A DNA stretch of 64,000 nucleotides, from NCBI RefSeq assembly GCF_004000925.1, contig NZ_BIME01000001.1:744001-808000 (forward strand). The letters are read 5' to 3'. The notes beneath the pieces are model-generated. The model searched no databases and was not told where the DNA came from. It saw only the letters and a list, made by a program, of their open reading frames with translations. Below, one piece after another: positions 8,299 through 17,121 of this stretch. A program made the translations under genes and the position numbers. Numbering within the stretch: the stretch's first letter is position 1; each line of letters begins with the position of its first letter. This DNA comes from Paenibacillus illinoisensis NBRC 15959 (GTDB lineage: Bacteria; Bacillota; Bacilli; Paenibacillales; Paenibacillaceae).

Positions 8299-9264
8299 TT
8301 ACAAATTCCCCTCAGGCAGATGTTTCCCAAGATAACTCATAGCATTATCCCACAACCAGCCGCGTACCAGCTTCTCGTCGTAATGTTGGAGAAGGGTTTC
8401 GATCAGCCTCGGATATTGGCCTGTGTGTTCAAGATCTTGAATGTATGTGGGTATTCCATCAAAATCTGAGCCCATCATCAGGTGCTGATCCCCGCCAAGC
8501 GAACAGATCTGTTCAATATGAGGCAGCAAATGTTCGATTCTAACTTCTCCCTCCTGCTTCACAAACCAGGGAACAAACGTTATCCCAATTCGCCCTTCCC
8601 GTGCAATGATAGCCCGGATCTGGTCATCCTTCAGATTACGCACATTTGGACAAACCGTATAGCTGTTGGAATGCGAAGCAATAAACGGACGCTCACTCAG
8701 CTCAGCCAGCTCCCAGAATCCCTTCTCCGTGAGATGTGATACATCCAGCAGCATGCCAATCCGGTTACAAAGGCGGACCAGCTCTCTGCCCCTCTCGGTC
8801 AATCCGGCTCCGCGCTTCTCCAACACACCATCAGCTGCCCAGTTGGCATAATTCCAGGTGAGCCCTACTATCCTTACTCCCATTTGGTAACATAGCTCTA
8901 GATAAAACAGGTTCCCCTCGAGTCCGTCTACACCTTCCAGCGTCAGCAGCCCCCAAGGATTAGTCGTTTGACCGACCTCACCAACCTGTTCCCGCCATAA
9001 TAATTTGTTTACGCCCCCAAGCCGTTCAGGACTCTTCTCCACACGTGTGCGATATACTTCCAGCTGACCAACCACATGTTCAAACTTGCCCCTGCCGAGC
9101 ACTTCAGGTAAGTAAATGGCAAATGCCTGCAGACCCACATTCCCTTGCTTCATCCGCTCCAGATTGACATCCAGTGTTGAACCATCTTCGAAGGACAGTT
9201 CTGATTGCATTAACATTTTGCTGAGCGCGTCACAGTGAAAATCGGCTACTTGCCACTTAGTCAT
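8299..9264 (-). CDS. Membrane-dipeptidase family (M19) peptidase
   Basis: A 321-residue zinc dipeptidase of the renal-dipeptidase family with an amidohydrolase-type barrel. Metal ligands are visible in the family motifs: ADFHCDAL (His and Asp) near the N-terminus, LTLEGVDGLEG (bridging Glu), LLDVSHL and FIASHSN (His), and MGSDFDGI (Asp). No signal peptide is seen, so it is probably cytosolic, despite the family name. The substrate is not evident; relatives cleave dipeptides including D-amino-acid-containing ones. ATG at 9264 with GGGAGG at a good distance. It lies between spoVS and pduL, where B. subtilis has tdh and kbl. Confidence 0.88.
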   Translation of the reverse strand: MTKWQVADFHCDALSKMLMQSELSFEDGSTLDVNLERMKQGNVGLQAFAIYLPEVLGRGKFEHVVGQLEVYRTRVEKSPERLGGVNKLLWREQVGEVGQTTNPWGLLTLEGVDGLEGNLFYLELCYQMGVRIVGLTWNYANWAADGVLEKRGAGLTERGRELVRLCNRIGMLLDVSHLTEKGFWELAELSERPFIASHSNSYTVCPNVRNLKDDQIRAIIAREGRIGITFVPWFVKQEGEVRIEHLLPHIEQICSLGGDQHLMMGSDFDGIPTYIQDLEHTGQYPRLIETLLQHYDEKLVRGWLWDNAMSYLGKHLPEGNL

Positions 9265-9317
9265 GATTAAACCTCCCTATGTAAACCCTATTCTTATTAA
9301 GCCTATAGACAGAATGC

Positions 9318-9347
9318 AAAAAAACCTGTCTACTCTGTAAACAGGTT
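9318..9347 (-). terminator. Terminator after spoVS
   Basis: An 11-pair stem, AACCTGTTTAC (9347-9337), loop AGA, GTAGACAGGTT (9333-9323), then seven T (9324-9318). Confidence 0.93.
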
Positions 9348-9366
9348 CAATGCATGATCACATGTA

Positions 9367-9627
9367 TTATCTGGGCTCCACAATCAGCTTAATGGCCGTT
9401 CGATCCTCACCGTCTATCACAATGTCTGTAAAAGCTGGAATACAAATCAAGTCAACTCCGCTTGGTGCTACAAATCCCCGGGCTATCGCTACCGCTTTAA
9501 TGGCTTGGTTCAGTGCTCCCGCTCCAATGGCCTGCAGTTCAGCATTTCCACGTTCACGAAGAACTCCTGCAAGTGCGCCGGCTACGGAATTGGGATTGGA
9601 CTTTGCTGAAACTTTTAATACTTCCAT
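9367..9627 (-). CDS. spoVS: Stage V sporulation protein S
   Basis: An 86-residue Alba-like protein, the same length as the B. subtilis one, needed there for spore coat and core maturation beyond stage V. It begins MEVLKVSAKSNPNSVAGALA and contains the conserved IGAGALNQAIKA and ICIPAFTDI segments. The ATG at 9627 has GGGAGGT 7 bases upstream. The upstream in-frame extension has no ribosome-binding site and is ignored. It lies downstream of ymdB, as in B. subtilis, and has its own SigH-like promoter and a strong terminator. Confidence 0.96.
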   Translation of the reverse strand: MEVLKVSAKSNPNSVAGALAGVLRERGNAELQAIGAGALNQAIKAVAIARGFVAPSGVDLICIPAFTDIVIDGEDRTAIKLIVEPR

Positions 9628-9698
9628 GGTAAGTACCTCCCTGGGAATGTTGAATGTTTGTTTCCACTTACTAGATGTTATTCGCGGGAGGTAAAAAA

Positions 9699-9724
9699 AT
9701 TCCTTCTTTTTAGACGGGTTTCCT
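9699..9724 (-). promoter_or_regulatory. spoVS: SigH-type promoter for spoVS
   Basis: AGGAAAC (9724-9718), a 14-base spacer and GGAAT (9703-9699) on the minus strand fit the SigH pattern AGGAwwT-N12-14-RGAAT with one mismatch. spoVS of B. subtilis is SigH-dependent. Confidence 0.65.
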
Positions 9725-9744
9725 TGCAAAATGGGACAATACCC

Positions 9745-10539
9745 CTATTCCATGCGCCACTCGTCTTCCATCAGGCGGATTTTTTCAATTTTGGTTGCTG
9801 CACCTGTGGACTCATCAATTTCAACGAATACACCGTGGAAATGCCACTTGCCGTCATCAACTACAAAGCGTACCGGCAGCTGGGTGTAAAATTTTCGCAG
9901 TACTGCTTCACGCTCCATACCGAGAATTCCATCTCGCGGCCCCACCATGCCCGCATCCGTCAAGTATGCTGTCCCACCAGGTAGAATACGGTCATCATTG
10001 CTTTGTACATGTGTATGTGTACCTACGACCAGTGACGCACGCCCATCCAGATGCCAGCCCATGGCAATTTTCTCGGAAGTCGCCTCGGCATGCATATCGA
10101 CCAGAATGCATTTATGATCCCGGCGCAGCTCATCCACAATCTCATCCGCAACGCGGAATGGGCAATCAAGTGCGGGCAAAAAGGTACGACCCTGCAAATT
10201 CACGATCGCTAGCTCCTTGCCTTCACCTTTGACCACCGTGTATCCTCTGCCTGGTGTTCCTGGTGGAAAGTTGGCAGGTCGGATCATGCGTGGTTCGTCA
10301 TCTATAAAATCAAAAATGTCCTTATTGTCCCAAGTATGATTGCCAAGCGTAATCCCGTGCACACCCCAGTTGAAAAATTCGTTGGCAATAGCCCCCGTAA
10401 TTCCTCGGCCAGCTGCTGCATTTTCTCCATTTACAATAACCACATGTGGTTTATATTTCGTCTTCAGATATGGCAAGTTCTCCTTCAAAGCCTTACGTCC
10501 TACATTACCCACAATATCACCGATAAACAGCACTTTCAT
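9745..10539 (-). CDS. ymdB: YmdB metallophosphoesterase (2',3'-cAMP)
   Basis: A 264-residue metallophosphodiesterase of the YmdB family, active on 2',3'-cyclic nucleotides in B. subtilis and needed there for biofilm and nanotube-related behaviour. It has the family start MKVLFIGDIVGNVGRKAL (Asp8 as metal ligand), VNGENAAAGRGITG, ITLGNHTWDN and VGTHTHVQS, supplying the Asp/Asn/His ligands of a bimetal centre. It follows rny by about 155 bases containing a strong hairpin, the same order as in Bacillus. Confidence 0.95.
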   Translation of the reverse strand: MKVLFIGDIVGNVGRKALKENLPYLKTKYKPHVVIVNGENAAAGRGITGAIANEFFNWGVHGITLGNHTWDNKDIFDFIDDEPRMIRPANFPPGTPGRGYTVVKGEGKELAIVNLQGRTFLPALDCPFRVADEIVDELRRDHKCILVDMHAEATSEKIAMGWHLDGRASLVVGTHTHVQSNDDRILPGGTAYLTDAGMVGPRDGILGMEREAVLRKFYTQLPVRFVVDDGKWHFHGVFVEIDESTGAATKIEKIRLMEDEWRME

Positions 10540-10653
10540 TGCATTGCCTCCTTAATTCCCCGCAAGCTTAGCTTGGTATAACCAGCATACATCTTTGCGG
10601 GCATCCCTAACCCATTAGTTCGTCCTATCAAGCCCATTGCCCGGCTTTTAACA

Positions 10654-10686
10654 GGAAAAGTGGCCCACTACAGCGGCCACTTTTCC
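10654..10686. terminator. Hairpin terminator after rny
   Basis: A perfect 12-pair inverted repeat, GGAAAAGTGGCC (10686-10675 on minus) with GGCCACTTTTCC (10665-10654), 8 bases past the rny stop. The stem itself has AAAA/TTTT, so it can act in either direction; the T-run after it is short. Confidence 0.75.
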
Positions 10687-10694
10687 TTAAAGCT

Positions 10695-12236
10695 CTATTT
10701 AGCGTATTCAACCGCCCGGGTTTCCCTGATGACGGTGACTTTGATATGACCCGGATAATCGAGCTCATTCTCGATCATCTTCGTAATGTCACGTGCGAGA
10801 CGGAATGCTTCCGCATCGTCGATTTTTTCAGGCTGCACCATAACGCGAACTTCGCGTCCAGCTTGAATGGCATACGATTTCTCGACACCTTCGAACGATT
10901 CCGAAATCTCTTCCAGTTTCTCCAGTCGTTTGATATACGTCTCCAGTGTTTCGCGGCGTGCACCCGGTCTTGCTGCAGACAGTGCATCTGCTGCACCAAC
11001 CAGCATGGCAATGACCGAAGTTGCTTCGCAATCCCCGTGATGGGACGCGATACTGTTGATTACTACCGGATGTTCTTTGTATTTCTTCGCCAGCTCCACG
11101 CCGATTTCAACGTGTGATCCTTCCACTTCGTGATCCAGCGCTTTACCGATATCATGCAGTAGACCTGCACGTCTTGCAAGTGTAATATCTTCTCCGAGTT
11201 CGCCAGCCATCAGTCCAGCCAGATAAGCGACCTCCATCGAATGCTTCAAGACGTTTTGACCGTAACTTGTACGGAACTTCAACCGGCCCAGTATTTTGAT
11301 CAGATCCGGATGCAGACCATGTACACCCACTTCAAAGGTAGCTTGCTCACCATATTCACGGATGCGCTCGTCCACTTCTTTGCGGGATTTCTCCACCATC
11401 TCTTCAATGCGTGCCGGGTGAATGCGTCCGTCAGCCACCAATTTCTCGAGGGCAGTACGGGCAATCTCACGACGGATCGGGTCAAAGCCCGACAGAATAA
11501 CTGCTTCTGGCGTATCATCGATAATAAGGTCAATCCCCGTAAGGGTTTCAAGTGCACGGATGTTACGTCCTTCACGACCGATAATCCGGCCTTTCATTTC
11601 TTCGTTAGGCAAAGTGACAACAGATACCGTTGTCTCTGCCACATGGTCAGCCGCACAACGCTGAATGGCAAGGGTAATAATTTCGCGGGATTTCTTGTCC
11701 GCTTCTTCCTTCGCCTGCTGTTCAATGTCCTTGATCATTTGAGCCGTCTCATGACGAACTTCCTGTTCTACGTTGGACAGTATGATACTGCGTGCATCTT
11801 CCATGGTGAGGTTGGATATACGCTCCAGCTCCGTCACCTGATTTTTGTAGATCATTTCGATCTGCTGCTGTGTCTCATCAATACGTTTCTCTTTGTTGGC
11901 CACTTGCTCTTCTTTACGTTCGAGTGATTCCATCTTTTTATCCAGCGACTCTTCTTTTTGCAACAATCGTCTTTCTTGTCGTTGAATTTCGTTCCGACGT
12001 TCACGAGTGTCTTTTTCAGCTTCGGCCCGAATGCGATGAATCTCATCCTTTGCTTCAAGCACCGTCTCTTTCTTCTGTGCTTCTGCCTCTTTCTTCGCGT
12101 TCTCAACGATCTGTACGGCAGCTTGTTCCGCACTGGAGATTTTAGCCTCTGCAAGAGATTTGCGAATAAAATATCCGACTCCGAACCCAATAACGAGCGC
12201 GGCCACAACGAGAACGATCGTGATTGCAATGTCCAT
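10695..12236 (-). CDS. rny: Ribonuclease Y
   Basis: Membrane-anchored endoribonuclease that starts mRNA decay and processes operon transcripts. The 513 residues show an N-terminal transmembrane helix (about 2-22), a long charged coiled coil (to about residue 190, rich in E/K/R), a KH domain with [14 protein letters not shown], and an HD domain with [11 protein letters not shown]. The ATG at 12236 lies 8 bases after AGGAGG; a GTG at 12245 is immediately behind that site. A sigma-A promoter at 12485-12514 leaves a leader of about 240 bases. Its adaptor gene ricA is also in this window. Confidence 0.97.
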   Translation of the reverse strand: MDIAITIVLVVAALVIGFGVGYFIRKSLAEAKISSAEQAAVQIVENAKKEAEAQKKETVLEAKDEIHRIRAEAEKDTRERRNEIQRQERRLLQKEESLDKKMESLERKEEQVANKEKRIDETQQQIEMIYKNQVTELERISNLTMEDARSIILSNVEQEVRHETAQMIKDIEQQAKEEADKKSREIITLAIQRCAADHVAETTVSVVTLPNEEMKGRIIGREGRNIRALETLTGIDLIIDDTPEAVILSGFDPIRREIARTALEKLVADGRIHPARIEEMVEKSRKEVDERIREYGEQATFEVGVHGLHPDLIKILGRLKFRTSYGQNVLKHSMEVAYLAGLMAGELGEDITLARRAGLLHDIGKALDHEVEGSHVEIGVELAKKYKEHPVVINSIASHHGDCEATSVIAMLVGAADALSAARPGARRETLETYIKRLEKLEEISESFEGVEKSYAIQAGREVRVMVQPEKIDDAEAFRLARDITKMIENELDYPGHIKVTVIRETRAVEYAK

Positions 12237-12484
12237 ACTGTTCACCTCCTCGTTGGTTCCTCCAAGGCACTCCTTGGGTCAATTTGCTGTTTTCAAACTT
12301 ACATATGTTTGGGAATAACGATACCTACGGCGATCCCCCGCCGATTTTCATTTCAAGTGTACATGTTACCACGTACTATTCGCTGCCTTCAGCGAATCCA
12401 TAATCATGAAGGGTAAATCCTAAGAAACCGAAACCGCTTTTTTGGAAGGAAAAAGGGTTGTCCATTTCTTACAGACTCATGTCC

Positions 12485-12514
12485 ATTTTAGTATTTGACG
12501 AAAGAAATTGTCAA
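12485..12514 (-). promoter_or_regulatory. rny: Sigma-A promoter for rny
   Basis: Consensus TTGACA (12514-12509), an 18-base spacer and TAAAAT (12490-12485), between the recX stop and rny. The spacer begins an inverted repeat (TTGAC with GTCAA) that spans the -35 box. Confidence 0.7.
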
Positions 12515-12542
12515 GAGAATGCAGTACACTGTGTGGTCTCTG

Positions 12543-13280
12543 TTAATCCCATGGTAACAACTCGTCATCTTCAGAATCTTCGACTTCATCTTCTTCAATT
12601 AAACAATTCACAACTTTACGTACCATATCCATAGGAAAACCGCGTCTCATCAAGAAGGGAAGCGTTTTGCGTTTCTTCTCTGCAACGTCCCCTTTGACTT
12701 GGTTCCACTTCTTCCGCCCTGCGGTCAAAGCTGTCTCAAACTCCACAGCCGCATCCACGCCTTCAAGCGCTTCAACGATGAGCTCATTGGCAATGCCCTT
12801 TTGACGCAGCTCTTGCCTTATCCACAGTTTTCCCTTCCTCTGCCCTGTCATACGCTGCCTTGTCCATTCCTTCGCAAACCCTTCATCGTCCACAAGCTTC
12901 TCCTGTTCAAGCCGATCCAGTACTTCTTCAATTAATGGTGCTGCAAACTCTTTCTGACGAAGTCGCTGGCTTAATTCATGCCTTGTACGCTGTTTGTGCT
13001 CTAAGTAACGCAATGCCTGAACATAGGTTTGCTGCCGCTCATCCGCTACTATGATCTCTTCGAGATCTTTCTTCACAAATGTGTTGCCCCGGGTCATTCG
13101 ATATTTGATCATTACATCTTCCAGAACCGTAATCGAGTACATACCGAACGTGATCCGGTACCGGGCCTGCCTGCTTTTTGTTCGTTCTACCCGTGTAATC
13201 GTAAGTTCTTCGTTATCCGGGAATTGGGAGATCCCCTCTAGTTCTGCTGTTTCGTACAAATCATCATCATGTTGATCCAT
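12543..13280 (-). CDS. recX: RecX, regulatory protein of RecA
   Basis: A 245-residue RecX-family protein, built of repeated three-helix units, that binds and limits RecA filaments. The repeats are visible in ALRYLEHKQRTRHELSQRL, IEEVLDRLEQEKLVDDEGFA, RKGKLWIRQELRQKGI and a degenerate C-terminal copy. An acidic tail follows (EEDEVEDSEDDELL). ATG at 13280 with GGAGGG about 11 bases upstream. It lies directly downstream of recA, separated by a set of hairpins and a terminator; any coupling to recA would need read-through or its own promoter, which I could not identify clearly. Confidence 0.9.
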   Translation of the reverse strand: MDQHDDDLYETAELEGISQFPDNEELTITRVERTKSRQARYRITFGMYSITVLEDVMIKYRMTRGNTFVKKDLEEIIVADERQQTYVQALRYLEHKQRTRHELSQRLRQKEFAAPLIEEVLDRLEQEKLVDDEGFAKEWTRQRMTGQRKGKLWIRQELRQKGIANELIVEALEGVDAAVEFETALTAGRKKWNQVKGDVAEKKRKTLPFLMRRGFPMDMVRKVVNCLIEEDEVEDSEDDELLPWD

Positions 13281-13361
13281 TCAGGTCTCTCCCTCCTTTT
13301 TGTTCAACTCTTTATCTTTCTGATTTCCTATCTACTTAAAGAAAACGGCAGACCAAAATGC

Positions 13362-13385
13362 AAAAAGCCGGGAATCCAACCCGGC
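13362..13385 (-). terminator. Terminator downstream of recA
   Basis: GCCGGG (13385-13380), 7-base loop, CCCGGC (13372-13367), then five T (13366-13362). It is the last of four hairpins that fill the interval after recA. Confidence 0.9.
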
Positions 13386-13408
13386 ACCAGCTCACTCAAT
13401 AAATGTGC

Positions 13409-13534
13409 TAACAGCCCCTGTCCAATGGACAGGAGCTGTTAGACAGCGCGAGAAACACGCGCCGTCTCCCCTAGCAGGATCGGTACAATTCACCCCAATA
13501 CGGGAAGTCCAGCAACACCTACTGGGGCCTCCCG
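13409..13534 (-). ncRNA. Structured RNA, three hairpins after recA
   Basis: Between the recA stop and its terminator the minus strand folds into three hairpins in a row. The first (13534-13501) is CGGGAGG/CTTCCCG enclosing CCAG/CTGG. The second (13467-13441) is a 10-pair stem AGACGGCGCG/CGCGCTGTCT. The third (13441-13409) is a 15-pair stem TAACAGCTCCTGTCC/GGACAGGGGCTGTTA with a three-base loop. The last two share a base at their border. I recognise no known RNA family. It could be a recA 3'-UTR element, a small RNA or an attenuator ahead of recX. The folding is visible; any function is unknown. Confidence 0.5.
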
Positions 13535-13545
13535 GTCAGGAAGAA

Positions 13546-14610
13546 TTACTCGTTAATCTCAAACAATTCTTGTTCTTCTGCTTCTTCTTTTTGTTGATCT
13601 TCGCTCGTTGGAGCTGGAACTACTGTCGTCAGATTGCTCGCTTCACGAATTTTTTGCTCGATCACTTGAGCGATCTCTTTATGTTCTTTCATAAACTGCT
13701 TCGCATTTTCACGACCTTGCCCCAGACGTTCGCCTTCGTAAGAATACCAAGCACCACTTTTATTAACGATATCGAGTTCTGTACCAATATCAATGATACT
13801 GCCCTCTCTCGAGATACCTTCACCATACATGATATCTACTTCTGCTTGTTTGAACGGTGGTGCAACTTTATTTTTGACAACCTTCACACGAGTACGGTTC
13901 CCGATGATGTCATTACCTGATTTAATACTCTCAATACGGCGAACATCCAAACGAACTGTAGAGTAGAATTTCAGGGCACGTCCACCAGGTGTTGTCTCAG
14001 GGTTACCAAACATTACGCCAACTTTTTCACGAAGCTGGTTGATAAAGATGGCAATGGTTTTGGATTTGCTGATTGCACCAGACAATTTACGCAACGCCTG
14101 AGACATCAGACGTGCTTGCAAACCAACGTGGGAGTCCCCCATTTCGCCTTCGATCTCAGCTTTTGGTACCAAGGCAGCAACAGAGTCAACAACGATAATG
14201 TCAACAGCACCACTGCGCACAAGTGCTTCAGCAATTTCCAATGCTTGTTCGCCCGTATCCGGCTGGGACAAAAGCAATTCATCAATGTTAACACCCAGTT
14301 TACTTGCATATTGAGGGTCAAGAGCATGCTCGGCATCGATAAATGCAGCTTGTCCACCGACTCTTTGCACTTCAGCAATCGCATGCAATGCTACAGTAGT
14401 TTTACCTGAAGATTCAGGTCCATATATTTCAACAATCCGGCCTTTAGGCAAGCCGCCTGTTCCAAGTGCTATATCCAGAGCCAAGGATCCGCTGGGTATG
14501 ATTTCCACTTGCATGTGAGTTGACTCACCCAGTTTCATGATAGATCCTTTACCAAATTGCTTCTCTATTTGACGGAGCGCCATATCAAGCGCGGCACGAC
14601 GGTCTGACAA
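13546..14610 (-). CDS. recA: Recombinase RecA
   Basis: Strand-exchange protein of homologous recombination and coprotease for LexA cleavage. The 354 residues contain Walker A GPESSGKT (64-71), the VDSVAALVP Walker B region, the L1/L2 DNA-binding region around [15 protein letters not shown], and an acidic tail ([13 protein letters not shown]). I use the TTG at 14610, giving the usual [14 protein letters not shown] start, because GGGTG lies 8 bases upstream; a GTG at 14619 lies inside that site. It has its own promoter with a LexA-box candidate just upstream, and is preceded by the cinA terminator. Confidence 0.97.
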   Translation of the reverse strand: MSDRRAALDMALRQIEKQFGKGSIMKLGESTHMQVEIIPSGSLALDIALGTGGLPKGRIVEIYGPESSGKTTVALHAIAEVQRVGGQAAFIDAEHALDPQYASKLGVNIDELLLSQPDTGEQALEIAEALVRSGAVDIIVVDSVAALVPKAEIEGEMGDSHVGLQARLMSQALRKLSGAISKSKTIAIFINQLREKVGVMFGNPETTPGGRALKFYSTVRLDVRRIESIKSGNDIIGNRTRVKVVKNKVAPPFKQAEVDIMYGEGISREGSIIDIGTELDIVNKSGAWYSYEGERLGQGRENAKQFMKEHKEIAQVIEQKIREASNLTTVVPAPTSEDQQKEEAEEQELFEINE

Positions 14611-14641
14611 TATGCTCACACCCTTTACTGTTTATAAGATA

Positions 14642-14670
14642 ATGATACCTTGTTTTAACACGTTTGCCAA
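14642..14670 (-). promoter_or_regulatory. recA: Sigma-A promoter for recA
   Basis: TTGGCA (14670-14665), a 17-base spacer and TATCAT (14647-14642) on the minus strand, 32 bases upstream of the recA start. Confidence 0.75.
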
Positions 14671-14679
14671 GCTTTTTTT

Positions 14680-14693
14680 CGAACATACATTCG
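14680..14693 (-). promoter_or_regulatory. LexA (SOS) box upstream of recA
   Basis: CGAATGTATGTTCG on the minus strand matches the Bacillus SOS box CGAACnnnnGTTCG at all but one position (T for C at the fifth base). It lies 9 bases upstream of the recA -35 box. Confidence 0.8.
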
Positions 14694-14748
14694 TTTTTTT
14701 TTATAAGGCCGAGGCGCCTCTTCCTGGGCAAAACTTGCAATGAGACAG

Positions 14749-14794
14749 AAAAAAGAACCGCAAACAAGGCTGAGTGCCCAATTCTACGGTTCTT
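14749..14794 (-). terminator. Terminator after cinA
   Basis: AAGAACCGTA (14794-14785) pairs with TGCGGTTCTT (14762-14753) with one wobble around a 22-base loop, then six T (14754-14749). Confidence 0.85.
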
Positions 14795-14847
14795 CCGTCT
14801 GTTTTGATTATACTTGAATATCCCTGTAAAAGCAATTCAAGGTATAC

Positions 14848-16104
14848 CTAGTCCATCGCGACAAGTTTGCGCCATAAGCGGTATAAAATAGCCTTGGTCG
14901 AACGGATGCGGACCGTCTCCCGATTACCGTTGATACGCAATTCGTGAATCTCCGTCTCTTTCCCCCGCTCAGCAAGAGCGATAAAAACCAGACCTGGTGG
15001 CTTACGCTCAGAGTAACCTGGACCTGCTACTCCTGTAACGGCCAGACCAAAGTCGGAATCACCGATCATGCGTACCTGCTCAGCCAATACTTTAGCAACT
15101 TCAGGGCTCACAGCCCCGGGAGCATCTTCACCCTCCAGATAGTCATGAGGAACATTCAGCAGCTTTTCCTTTATCTCGTTGGAATAACATACAATTCCGC
15201 CTTTGAGCATGGAAGCACTGCCAGGAACCGAAGTCAGGCTCTGCATAACAAGCCCTCCTGTACAGCTCTCAGCCGCGCTCAGGGTCAGACCCATATCAGC
15301 CATCATTGTTACAATTGTGTACTCTATAGGCACATCCTCGTTCGCGTAGAGGTGTTCAGGCAACCGTTCCCGAATGAGTACCTCCATGGCATCCAGCTTC
15401 TGTTTGGCCTCATTCTCACTCGGCGCCTTGGTGGACACCCGTACCGTTACCTCTCCCTCACTTGCATAAGGTGCAATCGTAGGATCAGTTTGGCTATCAA
15501 TCAGGTCAAGCAGACGGTCTTCCAATGCCGACTCACCGATCCCGGCAAATTTCAACATTTTCGAATAAATCGGCATTTCTTTCGTAAGAACATGTTGGAA
15601 CAACCAAGGTTTGACCTCCTGCTCAAACATGGGAATCAGTTCTTTTGGTGGCCCAGGCATGACAATATAATGCTTCCCGTTATCCGAGATGGCGTTACCT
15701 GCGGCAAGACCCGTTTCATTAGCCAGCGGGGTCCCTCCTTCAACCACGATGGCTTGACGCCGGTTATTCTCCGTCATCTCCACATTGCGATCCCTGAAGA
15801 AGCTTTCGATTTTATCCATTGCCATCCGATCAATATGTAGGCTGCGTCCCAACACAGCTGCTATGGCATCCTTGGTTAGATCATCCTGCGTTGGTCCGAT
15901 ACCGCCTGAGAACAAAATGACGTCAGCTCGCCCTTGAGCAATTCGAATGGCTTCACTGAGACGATTCAGATTGTCCCCTACCACCGTTTGAAAATAAACG
16001 TCAATCCCGATAGCAGCCAATTCACGGGATAAATATCTGGCATTCGTATTTACGATCTGTCCGAGCAGCAACTCTGTTCCGACTGCGATAATTTCTGCCT
16101 TCAT
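14848..16104 (-). CDS. cinA: CinA, nucleotide clean-up / competence-damage protein
   Basis: A 418-residue two-domain protein: an N-terminal MoaB/MogA-like domain (MKAEIIAVGTELLLG, then LFSGGIGPTQDDLTKDA) and a C-terminal CinA/PncC domain (LSAAESCTGG, VSPEVAKVLAEQ, AVTGVAGP). The C-terminal domain deamidates nicotinamide mononucleotide to NaMN in characterised members, and the N-terminal one hydrolyses ADP-ribose-type dinucleotides; in Bacillus the gene is part of the competence regulon. This adds a further NAD-related enzyme in the same window. ATG at 16104 with AGGAGG 7 bases upstream. It sits between pgsA and recA, the Bacillus order. Confidence 0.95.
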   Translation of the reverse strand: MKAEIIAVGTELLLGQIVNTNARYLSRELAAIGIDVYFQTVVGDNLNRLSEAIRIAQGRADVILFSGGIGPTQDDLTKDAIAAVLGRSLHIDRMAMDKIESFFRDRNVEMTENNRRQAIVVEGGTPLANETGLAAGNAISDNGKHYIVMPGPPKELIPMFEQEVKPWLFQHVLTKEMPIYSKMLKFAGIGESALEDRLLDLIDSQTDPTIAPYASEGEVTVRVSTKAPSENEAKQKLDAMEVLIRERLPEHLYANEDVPIEYTIVTMMADMGLTLSAAESCTGGLVMQSLTSVPGSASMLKGGIVCYSNEIKEKLLNVPHDYLEGEDAPGAVSPEVAKVLAEQVRMIGDSDFGLAVTGVAGPGYSERKPPGLVFIALAERGKETEIHELRINGNRETVRIRSTKAILYRLWRKLVAMD

Positions 16105-16136
16105 TCAGCATCCTCCTGTACACAATGTGAGTGATC

Positions 16137-16169
16137 AAAGGGCAATAGGATGTTTTCCTATTGCCCTTT
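16137..16169. terminator. Perfect hairpin between pgsA and cinA
   Basis: A 14-pair perfect inverted repeat, AAAGGGCAATAGGA (16169-16156 on minus) with TCCTATTGCCCTTT (16150-16137), 5-base loop. The T-run is short (part of the stem), and it lies only 33 bases before the cinA start, so it may be a partial terminator or a processing site. Confidence 0.65.
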
Positions 16170-16212
16170 GCGCAAGCTGTCCTTCATAAATTACCCGTTT
16201 TACCTTAAACTT

Positions 16213-16800
16213 TTACGCTTTTGATAAATTAAGCAAATTTTTGTTTTTGATGAAATAATCAATGCCAGACCAAATCGTAATGATCGCTGCAGCCCAAACG
16301 GCTATAACATCAACATGTATCCCAGTATAAGAGAACGGGAAGTTGTTAAGCAGGAGCAAAACGATGGCTACAATCTGTATTACGGTTTTCAGTTTGCCCC
16401 AGTTGCTGGCCGCAACAACCGATCCATCCAGCAAAGCAATTTGGCGAAGGCCAGTCACCGCAAACTCCCGGCTGATAATGACGACAGCGATCCATGAGTC
16501 CAGCTTACCCATCTCAACAAGTGAAATGAGCACTGCAGTCACTAGTAGCTTGTCAGCCAGCGGGTCGAGCAGCTTGCCCAAATTGGTGACCATATTGTTT
16601 TTCCTTGCCAGGTATCCATCAATTCCATCCGTACTGGCTGCAATGATGAAAATAATGGCAGCGATTAGCTGATTATACGGAAGCGAAAAACTTCCAATCT
16701 GCATAGGCTCCGGATAAAATGGAAAGTCCACGAGCAGAAACACCATTAAAAAAGGGATTAAGCAAATTCGTGCAAGCGTAATCCGGTTGGGTAAATTCAC
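16213..16800 (-). CDS. pgsA: CDP-diacylglycerol-glycerol-3-P phosphatidyltransferase
   Basis: Makes phosphatidylglycerol phosphate from CDP-diacylglycerol and glycerol-3-phosphate at the membrane, using the product of CdsA, also encoded in this window. The 195-residue protein has the CDP-alcohol phosphotransferase signature D-G-x2-A-R-x8-G-x3-D-x3-D in the segment from TDGIDGYLAR to GKLLDPLADKL, and four or five hydrophobic segments. The start is GTG at 16800 with GGGAGGG 6-7 bases upstream. A consensus promoter lies about 258 bases upstream. Confidence 0.95.
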   Translation of the reverse strand: MNLPNRITLARICLIPFLMVFLLVDFPFYPEPMQIGSFSLPYNQLIAAIIFIIAASTDGIDGYLARKNNMVTNLGKLLDPLADKLLVTAVLISLVEMGKLDSWIAVVIISREFAVTGLRQIALLDGSVVAASNWGKLKTVIQIVAIVLLLLNNFPFSYTGIHVDVIAVWAAAIITIWSGIDYFIKNKNLLNLSKA

Positions 16801-17057
16801 AAGACGCCCTCCCTCTTATCCTCCAATACTTCAAACAATCATCCTAATCCCGTATCCATCATCCGGAAGGTGAACATGTAAAATGCACGGAGTACACCAC
16901 TGATCTCATATGTAAAAACGCAAAAAATAAAGTCAACCGTTCAAACGCAAAATCGTTTAAAACGTTCCGGCGACCTCCAAAAGGTGTACTGCTTTTCACA
17001 AAGTCAGCAAAACGATGATGACTGGGCTTTATGCTTGATTGCTAGCAATGCACACTT

Positions 17058-17086
17058 AGTATAATATACGCCAATTGCAGTGTCAA
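17058..17086 (-). promoter_or_regulatory. pgsA: Strong sigma-A promoter upstream of pgsA
   Basis: TTGACA (17086-17081), a 17-base spacer and TATACT (17063-17058), just after the YajQ-type gene. The 250 bases from here to pgsA hold no gene that I can find; they form an unusually long leader with only weak hairpins. Confidence 0.8.
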
Positions 17087-17121
17087 AACACGTTTTTCAC
17101 AACAAAATCGACGTAACAAAC

